Of a stretch of 64,000 nt of DNA, positions 1 to 8,610 are shown piece after piece. The first letter of the stretch is position 1. Every line of letters begins with the position of its first letter. The position numbers and the translations under genes are program-made. The notes below the pieces were generated by a model that saw only the letters and a list, made by a program, of their open reading frames with translations, was not told where the DNA came from and searched no databases. Location of the stretch: assembly GCA_947494925.1 (NCBI GenBank), contig CANLWS010000002.1, positions 1 to 64,000 on the forward strand, given 5' to 3'. This DNA is from an uncultured Alteromonadaceae bacterium (lineage in GTDB: Bacteria > Pseudomonadota > Gammaproteobacteria > Enterobacterales > Alteromonadaceae).

Positions 1-2
1 CA

Positions 3-152
3 GTATTTAAAAGTCTTAAAGGAAAGAAATTCGCCTTTACTTGGATAAAAATGGTTGACGAGTGGCTCAGGGCATTAAACGGTCGTTCGAATGAATCAAA
101 TTTGGAGAGTTTGAACGACCTTTGTGTACGCAGACTGTGTGAAAACTATTGA
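3..152 (+). CDS. 3' end of an unknown gene (partial)
   Basis: An open frame runs in from the left edge and stops with TGA at 150-152, giving 49 residues without a start. The composition (mixed charged and hydrophobic residues, with WIKMVDEWLRAL reading like an amphipathic helix) is protein-like, but I recognise no family. It meets the small minus-strand frame ending at 146 tail to tail, overlapping by 7 bases. The rest of the gene lies outside the window, so no function can be given. Confidence 0.4.
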   Translation, partial: VFKSLKGKKFAFTWIKMVDEWLRALNGRSNESNLESLNDLCVRRLCENY

Positions 153-391
153 TCACCTTTTAGTCTATGTAGGCGTTTTATATGATCAATCGGTCTTAAG
201 TATTGATCCTCTACGAGGGAGTCAATTGGTACCATGAAACTATCAAAAAGCTGATAGGTTTCAAGGGGCTGGTGACACCAAATATCACTTAATCCTTGCA
301 CATTGCGTGACGAATACTCCAACAGATAAGGATAGTAGTACTTGTTAAAAATTGGCGAGAGATTATATTGCTTAAGTCGAAATAAACTCAC
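146..391 (-). CDS. small hypothetical ORF, 81 aa, doubtful
   Basis: The reading frame begins with GTG at 391 and has no convincing Shine-Dalgarno sequence. The product is rich in aromatic residues in its first half (a run of tyrosines near residues 18-22) and ends in a basic stretch. It could be a remnant of a larger gene or a chance frame. I recognise no domain. It lies between the end of an unknown plus-strand gene and a plus-strand membrane-protein gene, so nothing nearby supports it. Confidence 0.25.
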   Translation of the reverse strand: MSLFRLKQYNLSPIFNKYYYPYLLEYSSRNVQGLSDIWCHQPLETYQLFDSFMVPIDSLVEDQYLRPIDHIKRLHRLKGDQ

Positions 392-445
392 TAATTCTAG
401 ACACTACCAAGTTTTCTGCTGCAGATTTTAATAAGGACTGTATTG

Positions 446-2326
446 ATGTTGGCCGATTTTTTACAGCTAGTTAAGAGTACCCAAAGTACAAAACCAGACT
501 CAAAGGTTGAAACAAAGATTATTGCAGAACTGTCAATTCTGCGGTCAAAGATTCTAGCGTTATCTGTTACAAGCTCACCATCCCAGGCAGACCTTCCAAC
601 TGAGATATTGGAATTATTGTTCACTACTCAATTTGCGCTAAATCAACTTGGCAACCGAGACAAAAATGAAGAGCTGGAATTGGCAATCGAGCGCTTTAAC
701 GAGCGAGTACAGCATATCGCAGAAAAAGAAGGTAATGCCGAAAATCTCAATAGTCTGGTCAATAGTTTAGACGGATTGTCTTATTTACTCTCCTCTATAA
801 ATAACCGCTATGAAAAGCGGCAAAAAGTAAGTAGAAGGATCCTATTTGCTGCCGCCTGCCTGCCCTTTTTGGGATACGGGATGTATTACCTTCAGTCTAC
901 TTTTTTGACAAATATAATCCTGCTTGATAAGCAAATCATCAGTCCAGCAGGTATGTACGAATTGGTTGATGGCACATTCTCCATTAAACCTAAATTGCAA
1001 AAGTCAGCAGTTGAAGCCTTCGCTCCGTCATATTATGGCGACTTTATTGAGCATACAGAACCTTACAATGACAGCAGGATATACTTACCCAACTATTTCC
1101 CTGAACATCCCCAAAATCAATTCCAAAACTCCGATTACGAGGAAGAATATGGTTTCAACAAAGTTATCGAAAATAATTTAAAAGCATTCCCAAGACTAAA
1201 AGATATATCACTACGAGAGCAAAATTTTACTCACTTACGGATGTTTCTAAAGAACATCCGAAAAAACCAAGTATTTGATGGGCTTAGTGTCGAATTGAGC
1301 AGAGCAGAAGATAACCCGTTCCCTTGGTATCTGCTGCCTGTAAAACCAGAATTAGAAGTTCGTCTGGTTCCTCATACCTTCCAATCATTCCTAAAACCTC
1401 CACATATATATGTACGTGTATATCAAGCACCTGTTACCAATATTTCGTATACCTTTGAGGCTAAAAATGTCAAGCAAGAGTCTTTATCGGTTGCCTCCAA
1501 TCATACTAGCGAACATTTGGATGGCTTTTCAAATTACGAGTTGCAATTTGATAACCCGGTCTTCGACGAGGGGGCTTATTCTGGTATGAGGTATTTCATT
1601 AAATTGACTGGCGATTTGGCCGAAAAATACGATTCTGTTGCTCTATCTCCTCCGACCAAGCCAGAAGAGCTTGACAAAATCGCTAAAGATTACAAGGCCG
1701 AATTATTTTTTCGCTGTAAAGACCAAAGTATCGTCTATCTGGCACATTTCGAGCAGATGGTCAAAAAACTGAACCCAACCAAGATAGCAAAAATAGAAGG
1801 TGTAGTGAAAGCCTATGATATTTCCGGCAAAGAGCATAAATTTAGCTATTCATTTGATAGTGAAAAAGATCAGTTGTGGTCGTTTGGTGAAGATGTCTCA
1901 ATCGACGCAGAACAGATAAAAGCATGCCTTTCTGAAGACACTATAGCCGCTCTTTCCTCCGACGTACCAGTGGAACTGATTCCTACCTCTGGTCAACGTG
2001 TTATTCATTATTCTGCTCTTGCATTAATGGGAAGTGGCAAAATACCGCAGAGTTCAATTAAAACTCAACTCGCTTTACTCTTAGCGAATGCAGATTCTTA
2101 TCAGATAAGTGCACAGCACCTTGATACCCCTCTGGTTTTGAACGATGGCGATATTATTCAAGTTGATATTGGCTTAGCAGGACTCGCCGCCGGTCAATAC
2201 AAGTTAAAATTGTTAGTAGATAATCAACTAGTAGACGAAATAAAGCTCAACTTATTTTGGCCAGAGGAATTGAGCTATGATCCAGAGAGCTTTAAGCAAA
2301 ACCTGCTTAACCTGCACGATGGATGA
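446..2326 (+). CDS. single-pass membrane protein of unknown function, 626 aa
   Basis: I do not recognise a family. The ATG at 446 has AAGGA 8 bases upstream; a TTG at 443 is in frame but badly spaced. Residues 1-130 are hydrophilic and probably helical (heptad-like leucines, many E/K). One hydrophobic segment lies near residues 133-155, preceded by the basic stretch KRQKVSRR. The remaining roughly 470 residues have no further membrane segment and look beta-rich toward the end (alternating D/V/L/I pattern). The likely topology is a cytoplasmic N-terminal domain, one membrane pass and a large periplasmic domain. Its 3' end lies 458 bases from the end of the eCIS cluster, which is transcribed toward it; whether it is connected is unknown. 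Base use is more AT-rich than in the eCIS genes. Confidence 0.75.
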   Translation: MLADFLQLVKSTQSTKPDSKVETKIIAELSILRSKILALSVTSSPSQADLPTEILELLFTTQFALNQLGNRDKNEELELAIERFNERVQHIAEKEGNAENLNSLVNSLDGLSYLLSSINNRYEKRQKVSRRILFAAACLPFLGYGMYYLQSTFLTNIILLDKQIISPAGMYELVDGTFSIKPKLQKSAVEAFAPSYYGDFIEHTEPYNDSRIYLPNYFPEHPQNQFQNSDYEEEYGFNKVIENNLKAFPRLKDISLREQNFTHLRMFLKNIRKNQVFDGLSVELSRAEDNPFPWYLLPVKPELEVRLVPHTFQSFLKPPHIYVRVYQAPVTNISYTFEAKNVKQESLSVASNHTSEHLDGFSNYELQFDNPVFDEGAYSGMRYFIKLTGDLAEKYDSVALSPPTKPEELDKIAKDYKAELFFRCKDQSIVYLAHFEQMVKKLNPTKIAKIEGVVKAYDISGKEHKFSYSFDSEKDQLWSFGEDVSIDAEQIKACLSEDTIAALSSDVPVELIPTSGQRVIHYSALALMGSGKIPQSSIKTQLALLLANADSYQISAQHLDTPLVLNDGDIIQVDIGLAGLAAGQYKLKLLVDNQLVDEIKLNLFWPEELSYDPESFKQNLLNLHDG

Positions 2327-2784
2327 TGTCTGTGGAAACAGTGCTTCAATCAACCACACTTAAGAAATTCCTCAAATTCTTTTTCCACGTGATAAGGCAA
2401 CACTATCCTGCATTGAAAGCTGCCTTTTAAATGCAGGATAGTGTTGCTTGACAAATTGATACAGTAAGGTCTGCTCCGGTCAGTGTTGTCGATAGGTATA
2501 ATGTAATGTTGTGCGGCTAACAATGGCGCCTTTGTCGATCGCCGTCAACTAAGTGTGCATATATTCTTCGAGTTAGTCTACTGACCTTGAAGATGGAATT
2601 TTCATTATGCGAAGGTCCGAAATACCTACAAAACAGTCATCGAGCTATCCTAGTCAGAAAGAGGGCAACTAGCACATTTAAGTCTATCACTATGAAACCA
2701 TATATTGAGCCACGCTGAGATTCTGAGAATAAACAGCAGACTTGAGAGCAATTCAGCTTCTAACGTTATTACTGTCTTACATCA
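2327..2784. other. 458-base intergenic spacer between convergent genes
   Basis: The spacer separates the stop of the plus-strand membrane-protein gene from the stop of the last eCIS cargo gene. Apart from the inverted repeat at 2397-2447 I find only short frames; the one starting ATG at 2607 gives about 20 codons and has no recognisable motif. I see no T-rich intrinsic terminator for either gene. Confidence 0.6.
2397..2447. repeat. perfect 18-bp inverted repeat, 15-base spacer
   Basis: The left arm 2397-2414 (GCAACACTATCCTGCATT) and the right arm 2430-2447 are exact reverse complements. The 15-base spacer can form a further 4-bp stem (AAAG 2416-2419 with CTTT 2424-2427). There is no U-run after either arm, so it is not a standard intrinsic terminator. 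It lies 70 bases beyond the stop of the 626-aa membrane-protein gene and could be a small palindromic repeat, a mobile miniature element or an mRNA-stabilising hairpin. Confidence 0.7.
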
Positions 2785-5700
2785 CTATCTGTTTACTCGG
2801 GGATATTTTTTCCTCACTCCTCCGGTTAATCTGCCGCGATTGATTGGCCAGGTTGATTTGTTGGTGCCATGTCCACCTGAAGTGCGTGGCACCTCATCCG
2901 CAGTGTCATCAACTTTAACCCATTTGGCATTGATATATTTGACCCGATTCTTGTCAATATTTTCCCCATACTGTAACCAGATTGCCTGGTTGAAATTAGC
3001 ATTAAACGCACTGTTTATCGTTGACCGCACCGGCCATAGGTTTGCGTAATTATCATCACCATCAAGAGTTAATTCCCGAATGTGATCGATAGCATAATAA
3101 GGTGGTGAGGCACGAAATCCCGAAAGAACAGTTCCATCCGGTTCAACAACTTCGATATTCGAGTCATTCTTGAGCCGTGATGCTACTTGTTCTTTGTTGT
3201 GTTCATTGCCACGAGCACCTTTTTGCATGGCGACAATCGGCCGCATATTGGTTGGTAAAACCTGCAGCCGTTGGGCAGGCATACTGCGAAATGCAGGTAG
3301 GTTTACTCCAGTTAAAGGTGAACCCGAACTCACAAGTTCTCGCTGACCATTTTCTCCGTTGCGATAAACCTTTATGGTTGGGAAGACTCCGGGTAACCTG
3401 AACCATCGAATTGGCACAGGATCCTGTTGAGTGCCAACCGGCCAGGGAGATTCGCGACTGGCTATTTCATCTTCCGGACTGGCGCTTGCGCGAATATCAA
3501 ATTCGTCTTCGCTGCTATTGTATCTGGAATATAACTTGTCCAGATGGTAGGCGTTTTTATAAGGTCTAATTTCGTCTTCAATATTTTCATCTGTAATACG
3601 TGCATCACGCATATCGTCGACTCGTTCCTGTATAAAACGGCCTGCAAAATGTTTGCGCGATGCACCATCCATACGCGCTTCGGCTATACCTACTTTTACT
3701 AATGGAACCCCTGCCCGTCCTACTTTGATAATCCAATTGCCGCGGTTATCAGCGGCTTTGATAGTAGGCAAACCTATCACCCTGATAAACCTGGGTTTGT
3801 TGCGTTCTGACATCACTATCGTATACAAGGGAGCACGCTGAATACCGGTGACACTGAACCTGGGTTGCAACATCTTTGCGCGCATGATTGCAATAAACTG
3901 AAGGAAGAAACGAGAATCGCCAATGAGCAACATAAACCTCTGGAACAGGTCTTTAACCTTGTCGAATACTCTTCCCAGCTTAGTGGAGACTGCCCTCCAG
4001 GCTCCCGTCAATGCAGTTCGTAATCCAAGAACGAAGTCTTTTACCTTATCCAGAAAACGAGAAACAAAGCGTGTAATAGGCGCAATTTGCCGGGCGATAA
4101 ATGCAACGCCCCTTCTTAATCCTGCGACAAATGTTCTTAGTGCCGTTTTACCCGCCGAGACTGTAGCAGACCCTGCCGCCCCTGCTCCGCCAATGTAAGC
4201 TGTTAACACAGCAGCGACTATGGCCAACACGATCTCAAAAATAACCATGCCAAACACCCTGCCCACAGCAAAACCAATGCGGTCAAAAGGTTGTCCAAAT
4301 GCCCGCAACATCATTTCTGCGCCACGTTGCCCTGTTGCTTCAGCCAATGCCGTCATGCGTTCATCTATTTGTTCGATAAATTCCATAACCCGTTCAGGGT
4401 GGTGGTAAATTTCCATCAACGTTTCCACCGCGTGATTTAATGCTTCTTCCACTGATTCACGTAAATCTACCAACGCTTGTATTGCATCTCTTATGGCCTG
4501 TGGGAAGAGTTCAATAAAACGTAATACGCGATCAATAAAACTGAACAACATTGGTATCAGACAAATTATATCGATCACCATTTGAATAATGCCCAGCAAT
4601 CCATCCACAAAGAATCCCACCACCAGGCCCTTCAGGAATCCCCAGAAAAACTGTACATCCCTGCCAAGTATCAAATTGCCCATTCTTTCAGCGATGTCGA
4701 CTTTGCGCTGGTCAGGCTCGCGTTTTAAGCGTCGCAGAAATGCGCGCAGCGCTATTTTTGAGTACTTGTCTGTGAAATCCGATTCGAGACTAAGGCTCAA
4801 CGTATCAATTCCTACGTCTATCATGGCGTTGACGGTCGCGGCCTTTGCAGCCAACGGCAAGCTATTCCAGAGTGCAGCGGCTCCCTCTATTGCACCAGCG
4901 GCAAGCACATTAAAAGGGAAAGGAATAAAGCTCACTGCAAGTGAGGGAAAAGCAGTTCCCTGCGGGATTAAACCTGAATCTTGCCGGGCAAAATCTACGA
5001 TGGGAGTCAGAATATCGGGACAATTTGATGCTCCTTGAGCATCTTGTTCCGATGTTCCAGCATCAAATCCCTGGGGAGCGCCTCCCGTCAGGTTGTGAGA
5101 ATCCACATGCACATCCCCACTTAGCTCATAAGTATTCTCTGCCAGTACATCGTCTGCAGAAACACGCCCAGGATTATTGCCGCTAGGGTTAAGATCAAAA
5201 TCACCCGTTGGGTTTTCTCTTGAAGGCAGATTAACTTCCCTCTGCACAAACGCCGGATTCATTGACCGCTTGGTTAACACCTGCCCGGCGATTGCCGGAT
5301 TTGCCAGAGGAGATTGTTGTTGAGTATGCACCAGTTCGTGTGCTAACAGCCGCTTACCCGTCCTTGTATCGGGTTTAAATTGGGATGCAGCGAAAAATAT
5401 ATGATTCCCCTGCGTAAACGCCTTGGCGTTGAAATTTCTGGCCAAGAGGTGAGCATCTTGATCATCATGGATTTGAACATGCCCAAGGGCAACACCGAAC
5501 CTGTTCTCAAAATAGGATTGATGCTCTGCGGGTAAGGTTTTTCCAGATGAATTCGCCAGATGGGAAGGCTGATTTAACCCGGCAATTGGACTAGATTTTA
5601 CGCTCAGTTCTTCTTGTTCTTCATCCAGTTCATTTGATTCCGCTGTTTTTGTGTTGAATTCGCCCTGGTGGCCCCGAGCCAAAGAACTGAAAGAGGCACT

Positions 5701-6036
5701 CTTTTGATCACTGCGTTTAAGTAGAACGGCATTGTCAGCAGATTTAGAATTAATCGGATTATTATCTGGTTCTGAACCGTTGGTAACCCGCTGAGCAACC
5801 TTGTCAGCCTCACGCTCAAACAGATCTCCGGATTGACTCAGTTTAATATTTGCCGACAATCCCGCGCAGCTAGGACATCCTCCACCACAAGCACAACCTG
5901 AATGAGGTTTTGTCGCCAATGGTTGCGATTGAGCGATTGGTGAGACTATTTGCTCTTTTTCAAACGACGCTCGTTGATGTTTGCCAGGCTTCTTTTTGGC
6001 TGTGCTATTAGCTTTAGTTTGCAGGGCAACTGACAT
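2785..6036 (-). CDS. DUF4157 eCIS cargo protein with HNH-like C-terminal region, 1083 aa
   Basis: This is a probable toxin or effector loaded into the contractile particle. The N-terminus carries a cysteine knuckle (C48, C50, C54, C57), then a DUF4157 domain at about residues 165-245 with the zinc-protease motif HELVH at 233-237. DUF4157 is the known marker of eCIS-associated cargo. Two strongly hydrophobic stretches (about 461-500 and 588-620) could insert into membranes. Near the C-terminus, DHIREL at 984-989 followed by N999 and LWP resembles the core of HNH-type nuclease toxins, and the tail is very basic. The nuclease call is an inference from motif shape only. It is the last gene of the cluster, 3 bases after the methyltransferase gene. 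No obvious immunity gene follows. Confidence 0.85.
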   Translation of the reverse strand: MSVALQTKANSTAKKKPGKHQRASFEKEQIVSPIAQSQPLATKPHSGCACGGGCPSCAGLSANIKLSQSGDLFEREADKVAQRVTNGSEPDNNPINSKSADNAVLLKRSDQKSASFSSLARGHQGEFNTKTAESNELDEEQEELSVKSSPIAGLNQPSHLANSSGKTLPAEHQSYFENRFGVALGHVQIHDDQDAHLLARNFNAKAFTQGNHIFFAASQFKPDTRTGKRLLAHELVHTQQQSPLANPAIAGQVLTKRSMNPAFVQREVNLPSRENPTGDFDLNPSGNNPGRVSADDVLAENTYELSGDVHVDSHNLTGGAPQGFDAGTSEQDAQGASNCPDILTPIVDFARQDSGLIPQGTAFPSLAVSFIPFPFNVLAAGAIEGAAALWNSLPLAAKAATVNAMIDVGIDTLSLSLESDFTDKYSKIALRAFLRRLKREPDQRKVDIAERMGNLILGRDVQFFWGFLKGLVVGFFVDGLLGIIQMVIDIICLIPMLFSFIDRVLRFIELFPQAIRDAIQALVDLRESVEEALNHAVETLMEIYHHPERVMEFIEQIDERMTALAEATGQRGAEMMLRAFGQPFDRIGFAVGRVFGMVIFEIVLAIVAAVLTAYIGGAGAAGSATVSAGKTALRTFVAGLRRGVAFIARQIAPITRFVSRFLDKVKDFVLGLRTALTGAWRAVSTKLGRVFDKVKDLFQRFMLLIGDSRFFLQFIAIMRAKMLQPRFSVTGIQRAPLYTIVMSERNKPRFIRVIGLPTIKAADNRGNWIIKVGRAGVPLVKVGIAEARMDGASRKHFAGRFIQERVDDMRDARITDENIEDEIRPYKNAYHLDKLYSRYNSSEDEFDIRASASPEDEIASRESPWPVGTQQDPVPIRWFRLPGVFPTIKVYRNGENGQRELVSSGSPLTGVNLPAFRSMPAQRLQVLPTNMRPIVAMQKGARGNEHNKEQVASRLKNDSNIEVVEPDGTVLSGFRASPPYYAIDHIRELTLDGDDNYANLWPVRSTINSAFNANFNQAIWLQYGENIDKNRVKYINAKWVKVDDTADEVPRTSGGHGTNKSTWPINRGRLTGGVRKKYPRVNR

Positions 6037-6039
6037 TGG

Positions 6040-6930
6040 CTAGGCCCTGGTTCGTTCATTTTGTGGCTGGTAAATCAAAGCTTGAACACCATACAGTCTG
6101 CCCCAAAAATCCCTTTCCCTGCCAGGACGAATCCAGTCCCAGTGTTTTTCGTGCAAAATACGATCACCTGACATCAGATAATCTTTCAATCTGTTGGTTG
6201 CTGTCGCTATCCACTTTCCGTCAGTGATTAATGTGTTTTCACTGGTTTGGGTCAACCAGCTCACATGGACGGTTGCTGAAAGATAAATAATGCCACCGGG
6301 CTTTAGCAAAGTTGAAAGATGTCTGATAAACCCGGTTTCCAGTCTTCGTGCAAACTGCCATATGGAATCCAACCAGGGCTGAAAATTGTCCAGTGGTTTC
6401 ATCGAATTTGGATAGTGTTGAGAAAAAATGCACTCAACCCTTTCCCGCAGCAATGCTTGAAGTTGAGTCAGGACAGTGGACACAACAATCAGGTCGTAAT
6501 GCTTGCCGGTATTTGACCTCCAAAATTCAGGCTCTGCGGTATCCAGCCACTTTGCGCATAGTAAAAGAAAAGAAAACGGATCCGGATTGTCTGCAACGAA
6601 CTCTGGGATTTTCCGATCAATTTTTTCCAGCAGCCCTGTAATATCAGCGTGATATACACGATTTTGCTGCAGAGGTACCTGCCACGTTTTGCTTTGCTGA
6701 AAAACCTGTCCCAAGGCCCGCTCATCTATATCCAACAGTTCCAGTGATTCAAAACGTTGACTAAGTTCTCTAATTGGTATTTCAGCACATAACCCGCAAC
6801 CAAGCACAATGGCAGAATTTGACGATGCCAGTTCCGCAGCAGTATTAATCAACTCAACGCTTTTTGTCTTGTGCGTCTCCAGATCATGATCCACGCCGTT
6901 TTCAAACATATTCGATTTCTCAAAATACAT
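6040..6930 (-). CDS. class I SAM-dependent methyltransferase-like protein, 296 aa
   Basis: The glycine loop VLGCGLCAEIP at about residues 42-52 and the following LLDID with an acidic residue near 67 match motifs I and II of Rossmann-fold methyltransferases. A later segment, about 205-225 (LLKPGGIIYLSATV), matches the post-motif beta strand typical of these enzymes. The substrate is unknown. The gene sits between two DUF4157 cargo genes, 11 bases after one and 3 bases before the other, so it is co-transcribed with them. It may modify cargo or particle, or may itself be cargo; it has no DUF4157 tag. The start could alternatively be the ATG at 6909. Confidence 0.75.
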   Translation of the reverse strand: MYFEKSNMFENGVDHDLETHKTKSVELINTAAELASSNSAIVLGCGLCAEIPIRELSQRFESLELLDIDERALGQVFQQSKTWQVPLQQNRVYHADITGLLEKIDRKIPEFVADNPDPFSFLLLCAKWLDTAEPEFWRSNTGKHYDLIVVSTVLTQLQALLRERVECIFSQHYPNSMKPLDNFQPWLDSIWQFARRLETGFIRHLSTLLKPGGIIYLSATVHVSWLTQTSENTLITDGKWIATATNRLKDYLMSGDRILHEKHWDWIRPGRERDFWGRLYGVQALIYQPQNERTRA

Positions 6931-6941
6931 GCTGAACCAGA

Positions 6942-8576
6942 CTAAGCATTGCCAAAAACAATACTGATTTGGCTTGCGTCCAGATTTGATCCTGTGCGAC
7001 CTGGGGCGAACATTATATTGGTGGTATCTGCCGGGTTATCGATGCTGGCATGGTCACCACTATCCAATAAGATGTGTCCAAACTCGTGTGCTAGCGTATC
7101 TACTAGAGCATTGGGATAAATAACAGCATGATTAGCAAACCCACCAGCACAATATGGTGGTCTGCTAAATGCACGTGCCCTATACCCTGAAGTGGATGCG
7201 GGATAAAACACGCGCATTCGGCTGGATAGGCCGTATTTTCTGGTGGCACCTGTGTACATGGCACTTTCTTCAGCCGTTGGTGTTGGGCAGGTAATTCCTG
7301 CCAGGTTCAGATCTGTGTCTCCACCTAACCACGACGTTGTGTCCGCATTGTTTACCGTCTTGCTGGCGCCAGTTGCGAATCTTACGCAGCTTGGCTGAAA
7401 AACTCTGTTGGCCACGCCCAGATCCGCAGCGGGAGAACGCGTTGCGCCATCAAGTTTAATCAGGTCTACACTTATGGTTCGCACCCCATCGGGACAAGCA
7501 GCAGTTGCAGCACTGTCATATGCCCAGTTAGGTGGTATATCACCTTCAGTACTGCCCAACTGAGTGGGCGAATTAGCATCGCTCCCCTGGGTATGCGGAG
7601 TCCAGCGTCTGGGCGCAAAAGTCGCATCGTCAACACGGGGAGTATTGCAACTGCCGGTCTGCATATTGTCTACCCGATAAAAGCCACCTCCACAGGTCAT
7701 GCCATCACAGTCTTCAGTGGCGCCTGTGCATTCATCTGCTTCAAGCTTTTTCCATTTACCTTCTCCCACCAACCCCCATTCTACTCTTGACGCTGTATTA
7801 CAACACTTTCCCCCGAACAACCCGGCACTCCCTCGTTGCAACAAATCACTTTTGCGTTGCACTGCACCTTCACCTCCCGTTTGCTGGACCGTATGGGTCA
7901 GCTCATGGGCCATTAACTTTCGACCTTGCTGGGAACCCGGTGAATACTGTCCATCCGCAAAGGCAATATCATTTCCGACAGTAAAGGCATGGGCATTCAC
8001 TGATTTGGCCAAATGATTCGCTTTACCACTAGTATGAATTCGAACATCAGAAAAGGATCGGTGAAATCTGGGCTCAAAAAACTGACTTTCTGATACTGAC
8101 AGAGGTCGTCCTGCTCCTTTCAGTGAGCGCACACCAGAATCAATATCAGACGGAGCATCGTGGCTAGTAACGGAAGACTTGGTTTGCATCAGATCTTCTT
8201 CTTGCGCTGTTTCACCCATTCGACTGAGCATAGAGAGATGTTGATTATCGACCCGTTGGATGGAAGGAATTGGTGATGTAATAACACTGGAGTGATCCAG
8301 ACCAGCGGGCTGACGCATTACTGAGTCGGCGACAGAATCCGCTTCCCTTTCGTATTTGTCATCAGGCTGACCAATAGTCAACTTAGCTTGAATACGTTCT
8401 TTGTCTTTCTGGCAACCAGCGCAACCTCCGCCACAGGAACATTTACGCTGCATGAACGGTCGTTGCACATCGTTCTGTGCTTGGTTGGCAGTACTACACA
8501 CACTTTTAGAGACTTTTGGAGCCCTTTTATGTAATTGTCTCTGTCCATTTGTACTTGGTGATTGGCGAAGACTCAT
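6942..8576 (-). CDS. DUF4157 eCIS cargo protein with second zinc-metalloprotease domain, 544 aa
   Basis: The N-terminus has a cysteine knuckle (C46, C48, C52, C55). A DUF4157 domain at about 165-235 contains HELTH (224-228). A cysteine-rich middle section follows (about 257-310). The C-terminus contains a second zinc-protease signature: HEFGH at 497-501 with H509 as possible third ligand, and NIMF near 524-527 resembling the methionine turn of metzincins. So the protein appears to carry two HExxH centres, one in the eCIS-targeting domain and one in the presumed effector domain. A good ribosome site (AGAGGTG) precedes the ATG. It is an effector by family; the target is unknown. Confidence 0.88.
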   Translation of the reverse strand: MSLRQSPSTNGQRQLHKRAPKVSKSVCSTANQAQNDVQRPFMQRKCSCGGGCAGCQKDKERIQAKLTIGQPDDKYEREADSVADSVMRQPAGLDHSSVITSPIPSIQRVDNQHLSMLSRMGETAQEEDLMQTKSSVTSHDAPSDIDSGVRSLKGAGRPLSVSESQFFEPRFHRSFSDVRIHTSGKANHLAKSVNAHAFTVGNDIAFADGQYSPGSQQGRKLMAHELTHTVQQTGGEGAVQRKSDLLQRGSAGLFGGKCCNTASRVEWGLVGEGKWKKLEADECTGATEDCDGMTCGGGFYRVDNMQTGSCNTPRVDDATFAPRRWTPHTQGSDANSPTQLGSTEGDIPPNWAYDSAATAACPDGVRTISVDLIKLDGATRSPAADLGVANRVFQPSCVRFATGASKTVNNADTTSWLGGDTDLNLAGITCPTPTAEESAMYTGATRKYGLSSRMRVFYPASTSGYRARAFSRPPYCAGGFANHAVIYPNALVDTLAHEFGHILLDSGDHASIDNPADTTNIMFAPGRTGSNLDASQISIVFGNA

Positions 8577-8610
8577 GGTTGCACCTCTTCATCCTGAAAT
8601 TAATTCAGGC

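Noticed and set aside
2500-2580. A GGCTAAC sequence that recalls an integron attC site
   Set aside because: The first core element does not fit RYYYAAC, no GTTRRRY partner of the right kind follows, and no integrase or cassette array is nearby.
2577-2670. Short frame of about 30 codons including ATG at 2607
   Set aside because: No ribosome site, no known motif and too short; probably chance.
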